Positions 25,210 through 34,429 of a DNA stretch of 64,000 nucleotides are shown piece after piece. The translations under genes were made by a program, and so were the position numbers. The notes under the pieces are model-generated. The model searched no databases. It had not been told where the DNA came from and saw nothing but the letters and a program-made list of their open reading frames with translations. The stretch comes from Bradyrhizobium sp. 170 (GTDB lineage: Bacteria; Pseudomonadota; Alphaproteobacteria; Rhizobiales; Xanthobacteraceae), in NCBI RefSeq assembly GCF_023101085.1, contig NZ_CP064703.1, positions 3,286,001 to 3,350,000 of the forward strand, in the 5' to 3' direction. Every line of letters begins with the position of its first letter. Position 1 is the first letter of the stretch.

Positions 25210-25344
25210 GATTTCGCAGGATCGTCGACACTTCGGGTGCTTCGTCCCAAGACTGACACACTACGCAAAGAGGTCTGCTCAACAGGCCCGTGCGACACAG
25301 GGAGAGAACGTCGTGGATCCGTCTCAACGACCGGGCTTACCGCT

Positions 25345-25803
25345 ATGAACGTCGCGCTCTCGCCTGACGAGATCGCACGCGCCTGCGCGGATGCGATGTG
25401 GAAAGAAGACGACGCCAGCAAGGGCCTCGGCATGAACATTGTCGAGATCAAGCCCGGGCAGGCCACGCTGACGATGACGGTGCAGCCGCACATGGTCAAC
25501 GGCCAGCGCATCGCCCATGGCGGCTTCATCTTCCTGCTGGCCGATTCCACCTTCGCTTTTGCCTGCAACTCGCGCAACGAGCGCGCGGTTGCCGCGCAAT
25601 GCGACATCACCTTCATCCGGCCGGGCAAGCTCGGCGATGTGCTGATCGCGACGGCGCGGGAAGTTTCGCGCAATGGACGGTCCGGGATTTACGACGTCCG
25701 CGTCACCGCGAGCGAGGTCGTGATTGCGGAGTTTCGCGGTCATTCCCGCACCATCGCCGGAACGTGGCTGCCGGTTGCGGACAACGGTGCGACGCAAAGA
25801 TAG
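25345..25803 (+). CDS. paaI: Phenylacetate-pathway hotdog thioesterase PaaI
   Basis: 152-residue hotdog-fold acyl-CoA thioesterase that removes dead-end CoA esters of the phenylacetate pathway. The active-site segment is GQRIAHGGFIFLLADSTFAF (about 53-72): Asn-Gly upstream, HGG, and the catalytic Asp in ADS. It starts MNVALSPDEIARACADAMW, close to known PaaI. It sits between paaE (136 bp upstream) and paaK (16 bp downstream), confirming the pathway. Confidence 0.92.
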   Translation: MNVALSPDEIARACADAMWKEDDASKGLGMNIVEIKPGQATLTMTVQPHMVNGQRIAHGGFIFLLADSTFAFACNSRNERAVAAQCDITFIRPGKLGDVLIATAREVSRNGRSGIYDVRVTASEVVIAEFRGHSRTIAGTWLPVADNGATQR

Positions 25804-25819
25804 CGAGAAGGGAAACGCC

Positions 25820-27151
25820 ATGGCCATGGCCAGATTGAAATCCAGCGGAAGCGGTTACAGCGCTGAATTGGATGAGGCCGAGCGGGCCTCGCGTGACGAG
25901 ATCATGGCGCTGCAGACCAAGCGTCTCGCCTGGTCGCTCAAGCACGCCTACGACAATGTCACGCATTACCGGAAGGCCTTCGATGCGGCCAGCGTGCATC
26001 CCTCCGACTTCAGGCAACTCTCCGATCTCGCCAAATTCCCGTTCACGGTGAAGACCGACCTGCGCGACAATTACCCCTTTGGCATGTTCGCGGTGCCGCG
26101 CGAAAAGCTGGTGCGCGTCCATGCGTCCTCGGGCACGACAGGCAAGCCGATCGTGGTCGGCTATACGCAAGGCGACATCGATATCTGGTCGGAGGTGATG
26201 GCGCGCTCGATCCGCGCCGCCGGCGGCCGCACCGGCATGCTGATGCACAACGCCTATGGCTACGGCCTGTTCACCGGCGGCCTCGGCGCGCATTACGGCG
26301 CCGAACGGCTCGGCTGTACGGTGGTGCCGGTCTCCGGCGGCATGACCGAGCGGCAGGTGCAACTGATCAACGACTTCAAGCCCGACATCATCACGGTGAC
26401 GCCGAGCTACATGCTGGCGATATCTGATGAGTTCAAGAAGCAGGGCCTCGATCCGCGCAAATCGTCATTGAAATTCGGCATCTTCGGCGCCGAACCCTGG
26501 ACCAACGCGATGCGCGCCGAGATCGAGCAGACCTTTGATATGGAGGCCACCGATATTTACGGCCTGTCGGAGGTGATCGGGCCCGGGGTGGCGCAGGAAT
26601 GCGTGGAGACCAAGGATGGCCTGCATATCTGGGAGGATCACTTCTATCCCGAGGTGATTGATCCCGAGACCGGCGCGGTGCTGCCCGACGGCGAAAAGGG
26701 CGAACTGGTCTTCACCTCGCTGACCAAGCAAGGCTTTCCGATCATCCGCTACCGCACCCGCGATCTGACGCGGCTGCTGCCGGGCACGGCGCGGCCGGGC
26801 ATGCGGCGCATGGAGAAGGTTACGGGGCGTTCCGACGACATGATCATCCTGCGCGGCGTCAACGTGTTCCCGACGCAGATCGAGGAAGCGCTGCTCGCGA
26901 CCGATTGGTGCGGCGGCCATTTCATCATCGAGCTGACGCGGGAAGGGCGGATGGACGAGATGACCGTGCTCGCCGAAGCCCGCCCCGAAAGCTGGGACGG
27001 CAGCGGACTGCACGCGCATGCCGAAAAGGTCGCGGTCTTCATCAAGAACACCATCGGCATCACCGCCCGCATCAAGGCCGTCGCCCCGGATACGCTCGAA
27101 CGCTCGCTCGGCAAGGCAAAACGTGTTTACGACAAGCGGCCGAAAGGGTAA
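25820..27151 (+). CDS. paaK: Phenylacetate-CoA ligase
   Basis: 443-residue AMP-forming ligase that activates phenylacetate to phenylacetyl-CoA, the first step of the pathway. The P-loop is VHASSGTTGKPIVVGYT (about 95-111), followed by MHNAYGYGLFTGGLGAHYGA, and the adenylation motif YGLSEVIGPGVAQEC (about 236-250); the C-terminal lid has RSDDMIILRGVNVFPTQIEE. ATG 25820 follows AGAAGGGA. Last clear gene of the paa cluster; the ring-opening and beta-oxidation genes (paaZ, paaG, paaF, paaH, paaJ) are not in the window. Confidence 0.95.
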   Translation: MAMARLKSSGSGYSAELDEAERASRDEIMALQTKRLAWSLKHAYDNVTHYRKAFDAASVHPSDFRQLSDLAKFPFTVKTDLRDNYPFGMFAVPREKLVRVHASSGTTGKPIVVGYTQGDIDIWSEVMARSIRAAGGRTGMLMHNAYGYGLFTGGLGAHYGAERLGCTVVPVSGGMTERQVQLINDFKPDIITVTPSYMLAISDEFKKQGLDPRKSSLKFGIFGAEPWTNAMRAEIEQTFDMEATDIYGLSEVIGPGVAQECVETKDGLHIWEDHFYPEVIDPETGAVLPDGEKGELVFTSLTKQGFPIIRYRTRDLTRLLPGTARPGMRRMEKVTGRSDDMIILRGVNVFPTQIEEALLATDWCGGHFIIELTREGRMDEMTVLAEARPESWDGSGLHAHAEKVAVFIKNTIGITARIKAVAPDTLERSLGKAKRVYDKRPKG

Positions 27152-27152
27152 C

Positions 27153-27177
27153 TCCTGCTGCTCAGAAGCCAGCAGGA
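27153..27177 (+). promoter_or_regulatory. Hairpin covering the ribosome-binding site of the next gene
   Basis: TCCTGCTG (27153-27160) is perfectly complementary to CAGCAGGA (27170-27177) with a 9-base loop. The right arm contains the likely Shine-Dalgarno AGGA, seven bases before the ATG at 27185, and the left arm begins directly after the paaK stop. It could make translation of the MDR gene depend on ribosomes leaving paaK or on another factor. Confidence 0.4.
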
Positions 27178-27184
27178 ATGCCTG

Positions 27185-28204
27185 ATGTCATTTGCCGAGA
27201 AGCCCGATGTTCGATCTGCCACGGTCCAGGCGCGCTGTGTCCGCCTGCCGGCGAAGGCAGCCGATGCCGCATCGATCTCACCGGTCATCGAGACGCACGC
27301 GCTGTCGCGCGGCGAAAACGATCTGCTGATCGAGGTCAAGGCCGCCGCCGTCAATCCATCCGACGTCAAGGCCGCGACCGGGCTGATGCCTTATGCCGTA
27401 TTCCCGCGCACGCCGGGCCGCGACTATGCGGGCGTCGTGATCGACGGTCCGCAGGGCTGGATCGGGCGCGAAGTGTTCGGCTCGTCCGGCGATCTCGGCA
27501 TCCGCCGCGACGGCACGCATGCCACGCACCTCGTGGTCGAGGCGGACGCGGTAGTTGAGAAGCCGGGCAGCATTTCCTGGGAGGCGGCCGCCGGCATCGG
27601 CGTGCCCTTCGTCACCGCAATGGAAGGTCTGCGCCGCGCCGGCATTCCGAAAGCGGGCGAGACCGTGCTTGTCATGGGCGTCAACGGCAAGGTCGGGCAG
27701 GCGGCGACGCAGATCGCGACCTGGTACGGCGCGCGGGTGATCGGCGTCGTTCGCAAGAGCGAGTCCTATGAAGGTCATTCCAATTCGCAAGTCGAGGTTA
27801 TCGACGCCTCCGCGACCGACGTCGCTTCGCGCGTGCGCGAACTCACGGATGGCAAGAGCGCCGACATTGTCTTTAACACCGTCGGCGATCCCTATTTCGA
27901 GGCGGCACACACATCGCTCGCCTTGCGCGGACGCCAGATCCTGATCGCCGCGGTCGACCGCATCGTGCAGTTCAATATCCTCGAGTTCTATCGCGGCCAG
28001 CACACTTACGTGGGCATCGATACGCTCGGCCTGTCGTCAGTCGCGACCGGCGCGGTGCTTCGGGAACTCGGCCCCGGCTTCGCTGGCGGACATCTCAAGC
28101 CGTTTCCGATCAAGCCGAATGCGATCTATCCGTTGGAGCAGGCCAAGGCGGCCTTTATCGCCGTGGCGGGCTCGTCGCGCGATCGCGTCATCCTGCGGCC
28201 TTAG
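27185..28204 (+). CDS. MDR-family zinc-independent alcohol dehydrogenase / quinone oxidoreductase
   Basis: 339-residue medium-chain dehydrogenase/reductase. The N-terminal GroES-like domain has EVKAAAVNPSDVKAATGLMP and RTPGRDYAGVVIDG; the nucleotide-binding domain has VLVMGVNGKVGQAATQIATW (about 160-179), a GxxGxxG motif, after a PFVTAMEGLRRAG segment. No structural or catalytic zinc Cys set is visible, so it belongs with quinone oxidoreductase-like members using NADPH. It lies 33 bp after paaK on the same strand; a pathway link is possible but it is not a known paa gene. Substrate unknown. Confidence 0.85.
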   Translation: MSFAEKPDVRSATVQARCVRLPAKAADAASISPVIETHALSRGENDLLIEVKAAAVNPSDVKAATGLMPYAVFPRTPGRDYAGVVIDGPQGWIGREVFGSSGDLGIRRDGTHATHLVVEADAVVEKPGSISWEAAAGIGVPFVTAMEGLRRAGIPKAGETVLVMGVNGKVGQAATQIATWYGARVIGVVRKSESYEGHSNSQVEVIDASATDVASRVRELTDGKSADIVFNTVGDPYFEAAHTSLALRGRQILIAAVDRIVQFNILEFYRGQHTYVGIDTLGLSSVATGAVLRELGPGFAGGHLKPFPIKPNAIYPLEQAKAAFIAVAGSSRDRVILRP

Positions 28205-28436
28205 GCTTAGGCTTCGCGGGCCGCTATTTTCGACTGCCTCGCGGAAAACAAATCTCCCGTCTTGATTGGTGGCAACGTTTTTATTCCCCGATTGTTAGGT
28301 CTTGCGAGAGATTCATTCTCTGCGCCGGCAGACCGTGGACGAGCCTATGCTTCCAACGTAATAGCAGCACGGAAATTGCATCCTATTTGAGCAATGACAG
28401 CCGTGTCCGCGGCGCCTAGAGAGCAGGAAAACGCCA

Positions 28437-29495
28437 GTGCTTGATGGTGGCCAGATTATCGTCGTGAGCGGATTGCTGATCGGCCTTGTCTACGGCTCGG
28501 TCGGGTTGCTGAGCGGCTTTTGCCTGCTCTCTGGCTTGCGCGGCTGGTGGGCCGATGGCGACGGCCGGCTGGTCCGCACCTACGCGCTGGCGATCGGCGT
28601 GGCCGTCGCTGCGACGCAATTGCTGGCGGCCGCCGGTTTGGTCGATATCGGCAAGTCGATTTACCTGCAGCCCTCGTTTTCGGCGCCGGTGATGTTCTTC
28701 GGTGGCCTCTTGTTCGGCTACGGCATGGTGCTGTCGAACGGCTGCGGCTCCCGCGCGCTGGTGCTGCTCGGGCGCGGTAATCTCCGTTCCTTCGTCGTCG
28801 TCGTCGTGCTCGCCATCGTCGCGCAGATGACGCTGAAGGGCCTGATCGCGCCGCCGCGCATTGCGTTGGTCGCCGCGTCCCAGACTACGGCAACAGCAAA
28901 CTCGGTGCCGGCGCTGCTCGCGGGAGCAGGCCTGACGGCGACGGTTGCACGCATGCTGGCGGCCTCGATCATCGCAGCGGCGCTGATCATCTTCGCCTTT
29001 GCGCATCCGGCGTTCCGGCGCTCGCCGGGCCAGGCCGCAGCCGGCGTTGTGATCGGCTTGCTGGTCGCGGCCGGCTGGCTTGCCACCGGCTATCTTGGCG
29101 CCGACGATTTCAATCCGACGCCGGTCACCTCGCTCACCTTCATCGCGCCGATCGCCGACGCACTTCAATATGTCATGCTGTCGACGGGATCGACGCTGAA
29201 TTTCGGCATCGTCACCGTGTTCGGCGTGTTCGCCGGCAGCCTTGCGACTGCGCTCCTGACCGGACGCTTCCAGCTCGAGGGCTTTCAATCGCCGCGCCAC
29301 ATGCTGCGCTCGGGCGGCGGCGCGGCGCTGATGGGCGCAGGCGGCGTGATGGCGTTCGGCTGCTCGATCGGGCAGGGCTTGACGGGATTTTCCACGCTGG
29401 CGCTGGCGTCGTTGATTGCATTTGCCGGTATTCTCGTCGGCACCGCCGCCGGCCTGCGCGGCGCACTGCGCGTGCGCCCGCTGGCGGCCGCTTAA
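28437..29495 (+). CDS. YeeE/YedE family membrane transporter (thiosulfate/sulfur compound uptake)
   Basis: 352-residue integral membrane protein with about nine or ten hydrophobic helices. The two family motifs each carry a conserved Cys: LSNGCGSRALVLLGRGN (about 98-114) and AFGCSIGQGLTGFSTLAL (about 302-319), as in the thiosulfate importer TsuA of the YeeE/YedE family. It starts at GTG 28437 after GAGCAGGAAAA; no nearby ATG fits. Its stop overlaps that of the convergent hydrolase-OsmC gene. Close neighbours include a sulfite-oxidase-like enzyme, supporting a role in inorganic sulfur handling. Confidence 0.9.
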   Translation: MLDGGQIIVVSGLLIGLVYGSVGLLSGFCLLSGLRGWWADGDGRLVRTYALAIGVAVAATQLLAAAGLVDIGKSIYLQPSFSAPVMFFGGLLFGYGMVLSNGCGSRALVLLGRGNLRSFVVVVVLAIVAQMTLKGLIAPPRIALVAASQTTATANSVPALLAGAGLTATVARMLAASIIAAALIIFAFAHPAFRRSPGQAAAGVVIGLLVAAGWLATGYLGADDFNPTPVTSLTFIAPIADALQYVMLSTGSTLNFGIVTVFGVFAGSLATALLTGRFQLEGFQSPRHMLRSGGGAALMGAGGVMAFGCSIGQGLTGFSTLALASLIAFAGILVGTAAGLRGALRVRPLAAA

Positions 29496-30715
29496 TCAGC
29501 CGCCTTCGTCACGATCCGGATTTCCGAGGTGAGTGTCCGGTGGACCGGACACTTGTCGGCAATCTCCATCAACCGCTTGCGCTGATCAGCATCGAGCACG
29601 CCCTCGATTGAGATGACGCGGTCGATCTGATCCAGCATGCCCTCCCGCGTTTCGCATTCCTCGCAATCTCTTGCGTGAATCTTGCTGTGCTTCAGCGTCA
29701 CCGTAATGCGCTCGACGGGCAGCGATTTACGGTCGGCGTACATCCGCATCGTCATCGACGTGCAGGCGCCGAGGCCGGCAAGAACAAAATCATACGGCCC
29801 GGGTCCGCTGTCCTGGCCGCCGACGGCCAAGGGTTCATCCGCCACCATTTCATGCGGACCCGAGGTGACGATCTGCTGGAACTTGCCGTTGCGGGTTTCG
29901 CGCACCACGACGTTGCGCGGCGCATCGCTCGCGGCAGCGGCGGGCTGCGCTGCGACCGGCTCGATATAGCGTTCGGCCCAGGCGGCGATGACGCCGGCGA
30001 CATAGGCCGCGTCGCGCTTGCCGGACAACAGATGATCGGCGCCCGCCAGCGACACAAAGCTCTTGGGATGCTTGGCCGCGACGAAGATGTTCGTGGCATT
30101 GTCGATCCCGACCGTGTCGTCGGTCGGCGCATGCATGATCAACAGCGCCTTGTGCAGCTTTGCGACGTGCGACATCAGGCTGTGCTCGGCAATGTCGTCG
30201 AGGAATTCGCGCTTGATGTGGAACGGCCGTCCGGCGAGCTGGACCTCGACCTCACCATGCTTGCGGATGTCCTCGATGCGATCCCTGAACAGATGGGTGA
30301 CATGGACGGGATCGGAGGGCGCCGCGATGGTCACGACCGCCTTGGCATCCGGGATTTTTCCGGCGGCAGCGAGGATCGCCGCGCCGCCGAGGCTGTGCCC
30401 GATGAGGAGAGTGGGGGCTCCGCGGGTTTCGCGCAGATGATCGGCAGCGCGGACGAGATCGGCGACGTTTGAGGAGAAGGTCGAATTTGCAAATTCGCCT
30501 TCGCTGGAGCCGAGGCCGGTAAAGTCGAAACGCAATACCGCAATCCCCTTGGCGGCCAGCGCGGTAGCGATGCGTTTCGCGGCCAGCACGTCCTTGCCGC
30601 AGGTGAAGCAATGCGCAAACAGCGCGTAGGCCTGCACCGGTCCATCCGGCGTATCCAGCGCGGCGGCAAGCTGATGGCCGCCTTCGCCGGTGAATTGGAA
30701 GCGTTCATGCGGCAC
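29492..30715 (-). CDS. Alpha/beta hydrolase fused to OsmC domain
   Basis: Two-domain cytosolic protein of 407 aa. Residues 1-250 are an alpha/beta hydrolase with oxyanion segment FAHCFTCGKDVLAAKRIA and nucleophile elbow LIGHSLGG (Ser near 98). Residues 265-407 form an OsmC/Ohr-type peroxidase domain with the redox Cys in LGACTSMTMRMYADRKSLP and a second in KCPVHRTL; an extra CEECETREG lies between. This fusion is known in many proteobacteria but its substrate is not established. GTG 30715 was chosen because TTGGGGAGA lies just upstream; a TTG at 30730 would overlap that site. It follows the sulfite-oxidase-like gene by 29 bp, so the two are co-transcribed. Confidence 0.9.
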   Translation of the reverse strand: MPHERFQFTGEGGHQLAAALDTPDGPVQAYALFAHCFTCGKDVLAAKRIATALAAKGIAVLRFDFTGLGSSEGEFANSTFSSNVADLVRAADHLRETRGAPTLLIGHSLGGAAILAAAGKIPDAKAVVTIAAPSDPVHVTHLFRDRIEDIRKHGEVEVQLAGRPFHIKREFLDDIAEHSLMSHVAKLHKALLIMHAPTDDTVGIDNATNIFVAAKHPKSFVSLAGADHLLSGKRDAAYVAGVIAAWAERYIEPVAAQPAAAASDAPRNVVVRETRNGKFQQIVTSGPHEMVADEPLAVGGQDSGPGPYDFVLAGLGACTSMTMRMYADRKSLPVERITVTLKHSKIHARDCEECETREGMLDQIDRVISIEGVLDADQRKRLMEIADKCPVHRTLTSEIRIVTKAAD

Positions 30716-30744
30716 GGGCGTTCTCCCCAATCATTGTTGCGGCT

Positions 30745-31410
30745 TTATTCGCCGGAATACCTCTGTTCCTGCCACGGGTCACCGCGGTTGTGATAGCCGC
30801 GGACTTCCCAATAGCCAGGCGCATCCTCTGCAAGAAATTCGACGCTCTGCAGCCATTTCGCGCTTTTCCAGAAATAGAGATGCGGCACGACGAGCCGTAC
30901 CGGGCCGCCATGCTCCTGCTCGAGCGGCGCGCCCGACCAGCTATGGACGAGGATTGCGTCCTCGGCGGCGAAATCCTCCAGCGCCAGATTGGTGGTGTAG
31001 CCGTCATGGGAATGCAGCACCACGAACCGCGCCTCCTCGCGCGGCCGGCAGGCATCGAGCAGATCGCGGGTCGAGAGTCCCTCCCACTGATTGTCGTAAC
31101 GCGACCATGTGGTGACGCAGTGAATGTCGGATACGAACTTGCTCTGCGGCTGCGCGGAAAACTGCGCGAAATCCCAGAACAGCGGATTTTCCACCGCGCC
31201 ATAAACATCGAGCCGCCAGCGCTCGCGCGAAATGTTCGGCGTCAATCCGAGATCGAGTGTCGGCCAATCTCTGGTGAGATGCTGGCCCGGCGGCAGGCGC
31301 GCTTCGTCAGGCCGCGAAACCTTTCCGGTGAGAAACTTTCCCTCACGCGCCCAGCGCGCCTTGCTGCGCGTCAGCTTGCTCTCCGGCGGCGGATCGTTCT
31401 CGTCGGCCAT
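30745..31410 (-). CDS. Sulfite oxidase-like molybdopterin oxidoreductase
   Basis: 221-residue protein with the sulfite-oxidase molybdopterin domain only. The Mo-ligand Cys lies in DIHCVTTWSRYDNQWEG (about 79-95), and PRLVVPHLYFWKSAKWLQ-type and FWEVRGYHNRGDPWQEQRY sequences close the fold. There is no Tat leader, haem domain or dimerisation domain, so it is a cytosolic member of the family often annotated sulfite oxidase-like oxidoreductase, with unknown substrate. ATG 31410 is used; a GTG at 31425 overlapping the upstream MFS stop (GTGA) is an equally coupled alternative. It is part of a minus-strand set with the MFS transporter and hydrolase-OsmC fusion. Confidence 0.88.
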   Translation of the reverse strand: MADENDPPPESKLTRSKARWAREGKFLTGKVSRPDEARLPPGQHLTRDWPTLDLGLTPNISRERWRLDVYGAVENPLFWDFAQFSAQPQSKFVSDIHCVTTWSRYDNQWEGLSTRDLLDACRPREEARFVVLHSHDGYTTNLALEDFAAEDAILVHSWSGAPLEQEHGGPVRLVVPHLYFWKSAKWLQSVEFLAEDAPGYWEVRGYHNRGDPWQEQRYSGE

Positions 31411-31421
31411 ATCGGGACCAG

Positions 31422-32744
31422 TCACTCGTGGCGATGCATAGCGGACGCATGTTTGGTGTCGCGCATCGTCGCATAGATGATGAGCGAGAGGAAGATCATG
31501 CCGCTGAGATAATAATAGAACCAGTCCTCGTGTCCCAACGTCTTAAAATAGAGCGCGACCGCCGGCGCGGTGCCGCCGAACACCGATACCGTGATGGCAT
31601 AGGGCAGGCCGACGCCGAGCGCGCGGACGTTGGTCGGGAATAATTCGGCCTTCACGACGGCGTTGATCGAGGTGTAGCCGGCGACGAAGATCCAGGCGGC
31701 GCAGATCAGCAGGAAGGCCGTGAACGGCGATTTTGTCTCTTTCAGCGTAGTCAGGATCGGGACCGTCGCCAGCGTGCCCATGACGCCGAAGAAGATCAGC
31801 AGCGGCTTGCGGCCGATGCGGTCGGAAAGGCCGCCATAGATCGGCTGCAACAGGGTCGCGAAGATCAGCGAGCTGAAGATCACGAAGGTGGTCTGGTCCT
31901 CGGTCAATCCGACCGAGAGCTTGACGAAGGTCTGCATGTAGGTGGTGAACGTATAGAACGCTGCGGTGCCTCCGGCGGTGAGGCCGACCACGAGCAGCAG
32001 CTCGCGCGGATATTTCAGAAGCCCGCGGATCGAGCCGGTCGGTTTTGTCAGCTTCTTGGCTTCCTCGAACGCCTCCGTCTCATGCAGGTTGCGCCGCATG
32101 ACGGCGGCGAAGACCGCGAGCAGGGCGCCGATCACGAAGGGAATCCGCCAGCCCCAATCCTTGAGCTGTTCTGGCGTGAGAAACACCTTCTGCAGCAGGA
32201 GCAACACCATGATCGCGGTGAGCTGGCCGCCGATCAGGGTGACATACTGAAAGCTTGAATAGAATCCGCGATGCCTGGGGTCGGCGACTTCGGTCAGGTA
32301 GGTCGCGCTGGCGCCGTACTCGCCGCCAAGGCTCAATCCCTCGATGATACGCGCCAGCGCCAGAATGGCGGGGGCGGCGATCCCGATCGTGGCATAGGTC
32401 GGCGTCACCGCGATGATCAGCGAGCCGAAGCACATGCAGACGACGGAAAGCGTCAACGACAGCCGCCGGCCGTAGCGGTCGGCGATGAAGCCGAACAGCC
32501 AGCCGCCGAGCGGACGCATCAGGAAGGTCGCCGCGAACAGCACCGCGACGTCGAGCTGCTGCACCACCGGGTCGCTGTTCGGAAAGAACGCCGGCGCGAA
32601 ATACAGCGCGAACGCGGTGTAGGCGTAGAAATCATACCATTCGACGAGATTGCCGACCGAGCCGATGAAGATCGCCTTGATCCGCCGTTTCACGTCCTTG
32701 ATGTCTACATGATCGTCGGCGGGCTTGATGACTTGATCCGTCAT
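31422..32744 (-). CDS. MFS transporter, metabolite:H+ symporter family (KgtP/ProP-like)
   Basis: 440-residue inner-membrane protein with twelve predicted helices. MHS-family landmarks: IFIGSVGNLVEWYDFYAYTA at about 26-45, RPLGGWLFGFIADRYGRRLS at about 77-96 (the RYGRR loop 2-3 motif), GGEYGASATYLTEVADPRHR in helix 4-5, and GGLSDRIGRKPLL between helices 8 and 9. Such proteins import organic acids (2-oxoglutarate, citrate, shikimate) or betaines with protons. ATG 32744 follows GGAGATCGGC; a GTG at 32756 is less likely. Substrate cannot be assigned. Confidence 0.9.
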   Translation of the reverse strand: MTDQVIKPADDHVDIKDVKRRIKAIFIGSVGNLVEWYDFYAYTAFALYFAPAFFPNSDPVVQQLDVAVLFAATFLMRPLGGWLFGFIADRYGRRLSLTLSVVCMCFGSLIIAVTPTYATIGIAAPAILALARIIEGLSLGGEYGASATYLTEVADPRHRGFYSSFQYVTLIGGQLTAIMVLLLLQKVFLTPEQLKDWGWRIPFVIGALLAVFAAVMRRNLHETEAFEEAKKLTKPTGSIRGLLKYPRELLLVVGLTAGGTAAFYTFTTYMQTFVKLSVGLTEDQTTFVIFSSLIFATLLQPIYGGLSDRIGRKPLLIFFGVMGTLATVPILTTLKETKSPFTAFLLICAAWIFVAGYTSINAVVKAELFPTNVRALGVGLPYAITVSVFGGTAPAVALYFKTLGHEDWFYYYLSGMIFLSLIIYATMRDTKHASAMHRHE

Positions 32745-32902
32745 GCCGATCTCCACGGGCGATTGCGATCCCTTTATTCCGGATCAGTTCGCCTCTTTGA
32801 CCAGCACTGCTAACGGCCGCAGGCCGCGCCCGGTTCCCTCCGATGGACACGAGGAGTTGGATGCCTGTGCGAGGCCGGGATCACGGACCCTTCAAATAAT
32901 CT

Positions 32903-34324
32903 TTATTTCGGCGCCCGTGGATCGATCGGCGTCGTCCCGCGCACGCCCAGAATATCCTCAAGCACCCTGCTGCCTGCGAGCAACTGCGCCTCGCCGCGCG
33001 GCGGCGCCACCACCTGCAGCCCGACCGGCAGGCCCGAGGCGGTAAATCCGCACGGCAACGACAGCGCGGGACAACACACCAGCGTGATCGCGTAGACGAT
33101 GCCGAGCCATTCGACATAATTGTCGAACTTCTTGCCGTCGCATTCGGCGACGTAGCGGTTCTCGACCGGGAACGGCGGTACGATCGTGGCCGGCGCCAGC
33201 AACAGGTCGTATTTGTCGAAGAATTCCAGCGTGCGCGCGGTCATGGCGACGCGCTGTGCTTCGGCGCGTTCGAGCTGCTCGACCGTCAGCTTGAGGCCTT
33301 CCTCGATGTTCCAGATCACTTCGGGCTTCAGCAGGTCGCGCTTCGAACGCAACAGCGCCGCCTTGGATAGAGCAAAGTCGAAGGCGCGCAGCACGTGGAA
33401 ACATTCGTGGGCCTCGCGCAGGTCGGGATGGGCTTCCTCGACGATCGCACCAGCCTCCGCAAAACGCTGCGCGGCCTTGCGGGTGATGGCCGCGACTTCA
33501 GGATCGACCGGCGTGATGCCAAGATCAGGCGAATAGGCGATGCGCCTCGGCTTGCTGCCGGAACGCGCGGCGGAAAGAAACGAGTTCGGCAGCACAGGCA
33601 GCGACAGCGGATCGGCTGGATGCTCGCCGCTCATGGCATCGAGCAGCAGGGCCAGGTCCTCCACGTTGCGCGCCATCGGACCCTGGACGCCGAGATTGCG
33701 ATCGACCGCCGCGGCTACCGTATGCGCGACGCGGCCGATGCTCGGCCGCAATCCGACGATGCCGCAAAAGCTCGCGGGGTTGCGTAAGCTACCGCCCATG
33801 TCGGAACCATGCGCCAGCCACGCCGTGCCGGTGGCGAGCGCCACTGCTGCGCCACCCGACGAGCCGGCGGCGGAGCGGGACGTATCCCAGGGATTGCGTG
33901 TCGGGCCGAACACTTCGTTGAAGGTGTTGGCGCCGGCGCCGAATTCCGGCGTGTTCGACTTGGCGTAGATTACCCCGCCATTGTTTTCGAGATGCTCGAC
34001 CAGGATATCCGACTTCGCCGGGATGTTATCCTTGTAGATCGGTGAGCCCTGCGTGGTCAGGACGCCCGCGACATTGGTGAGGTCCTTGATCGGGATCGGA
34101 AGGCCGGCGAGCAACCCGCGCTCGCTGGCCGGCTTCTTCATCAGCACGGTGGCGTGCTTTCGGGCGCGGTCGAAGCACAGCGTCGGCAGCGCGTTGACCT
34201 TGCCGTCGACCTCGGCGATGCGTTTTTCCAGCACGTCAAGCAGGTCGAGCGGGGTGACTTCGCCCGATTTCAGCTTGCCGACGATGGCACACGCTGTCTC
34301 ATGCACCAGCCCCTGATCAGCCAC
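32903..34324 (-). CDS. Amidase (amidase signature family)
   Basis: 473-residue hydrolase of carboxamides with a Ser-cisSer-Lys triad. Visible: the Lys in GLPIPIKDLTNVAG (about 80-93), the Gly/Ser-rich block TSRSAAGSSGGAAVALATG (about 147-165) with the cis-Ser, and the nucleophile Ser in GSDMGGSLRNPASFCG (about 169-184). GTG 34324 was picked because it follows ACGGAGATAG and gives a normal amidase length; the open frame continues upstream to 34927 but that part is antisense to another gene. It is divergent from a formamidase-like hydrolase (34430). Natural substrate unknown. Confidence 0.9.
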   Translation of the reverse strand: MADQGLVHETACAIVGKLKSGEVTPLDLLDVLEKRIAEVDGKVNALPTLCFDRARKHATVLMKKPASERGLLAGLPIPIKDLTNVAGVLTTQGSPIYKDNIPAKSDILVEHLENNGGVIYAKSNTPEFGAGANTFNEVFGPTRNPWDTSRSAAGSSGGAAVALATGTAWLAHGSDMGGSLRNPASFCGIVGLRPSIGRVAHTVAAAVDRNLGVQGPMARNVEDLALLLDAMSGEHPADPLSLPVLPNSFLSAARSGSKPRRIAYSPDLGITPVDPEVAAITRKAAQRFAEAGAIVEEAHPDLREAHECFHVLRAFDFALSKAALLRSKRDLLKPEVIWNIEEGLKLTVEQLERAEAQRVAMTARTLEFFDKYDLLLAPATIVPPFPVENRYVAECDGKKFDNYVEWLGIVYAITLVCCPALSLPCGFTASGLPVGLQVVAPPRGEAQLLAGSRVLEDILGVRGTTPIDPRAPK

Positions 34325-34429
34325 TTCGCTATCTCCGTTTGTTTCCGTTTCTTGATCGCAGATGGTGCTGTAGAACATTTTCCGGCAAAGTGGAAACGCA
34401 CCAAAGTTGTGGCCGACCGGAGATATTGC

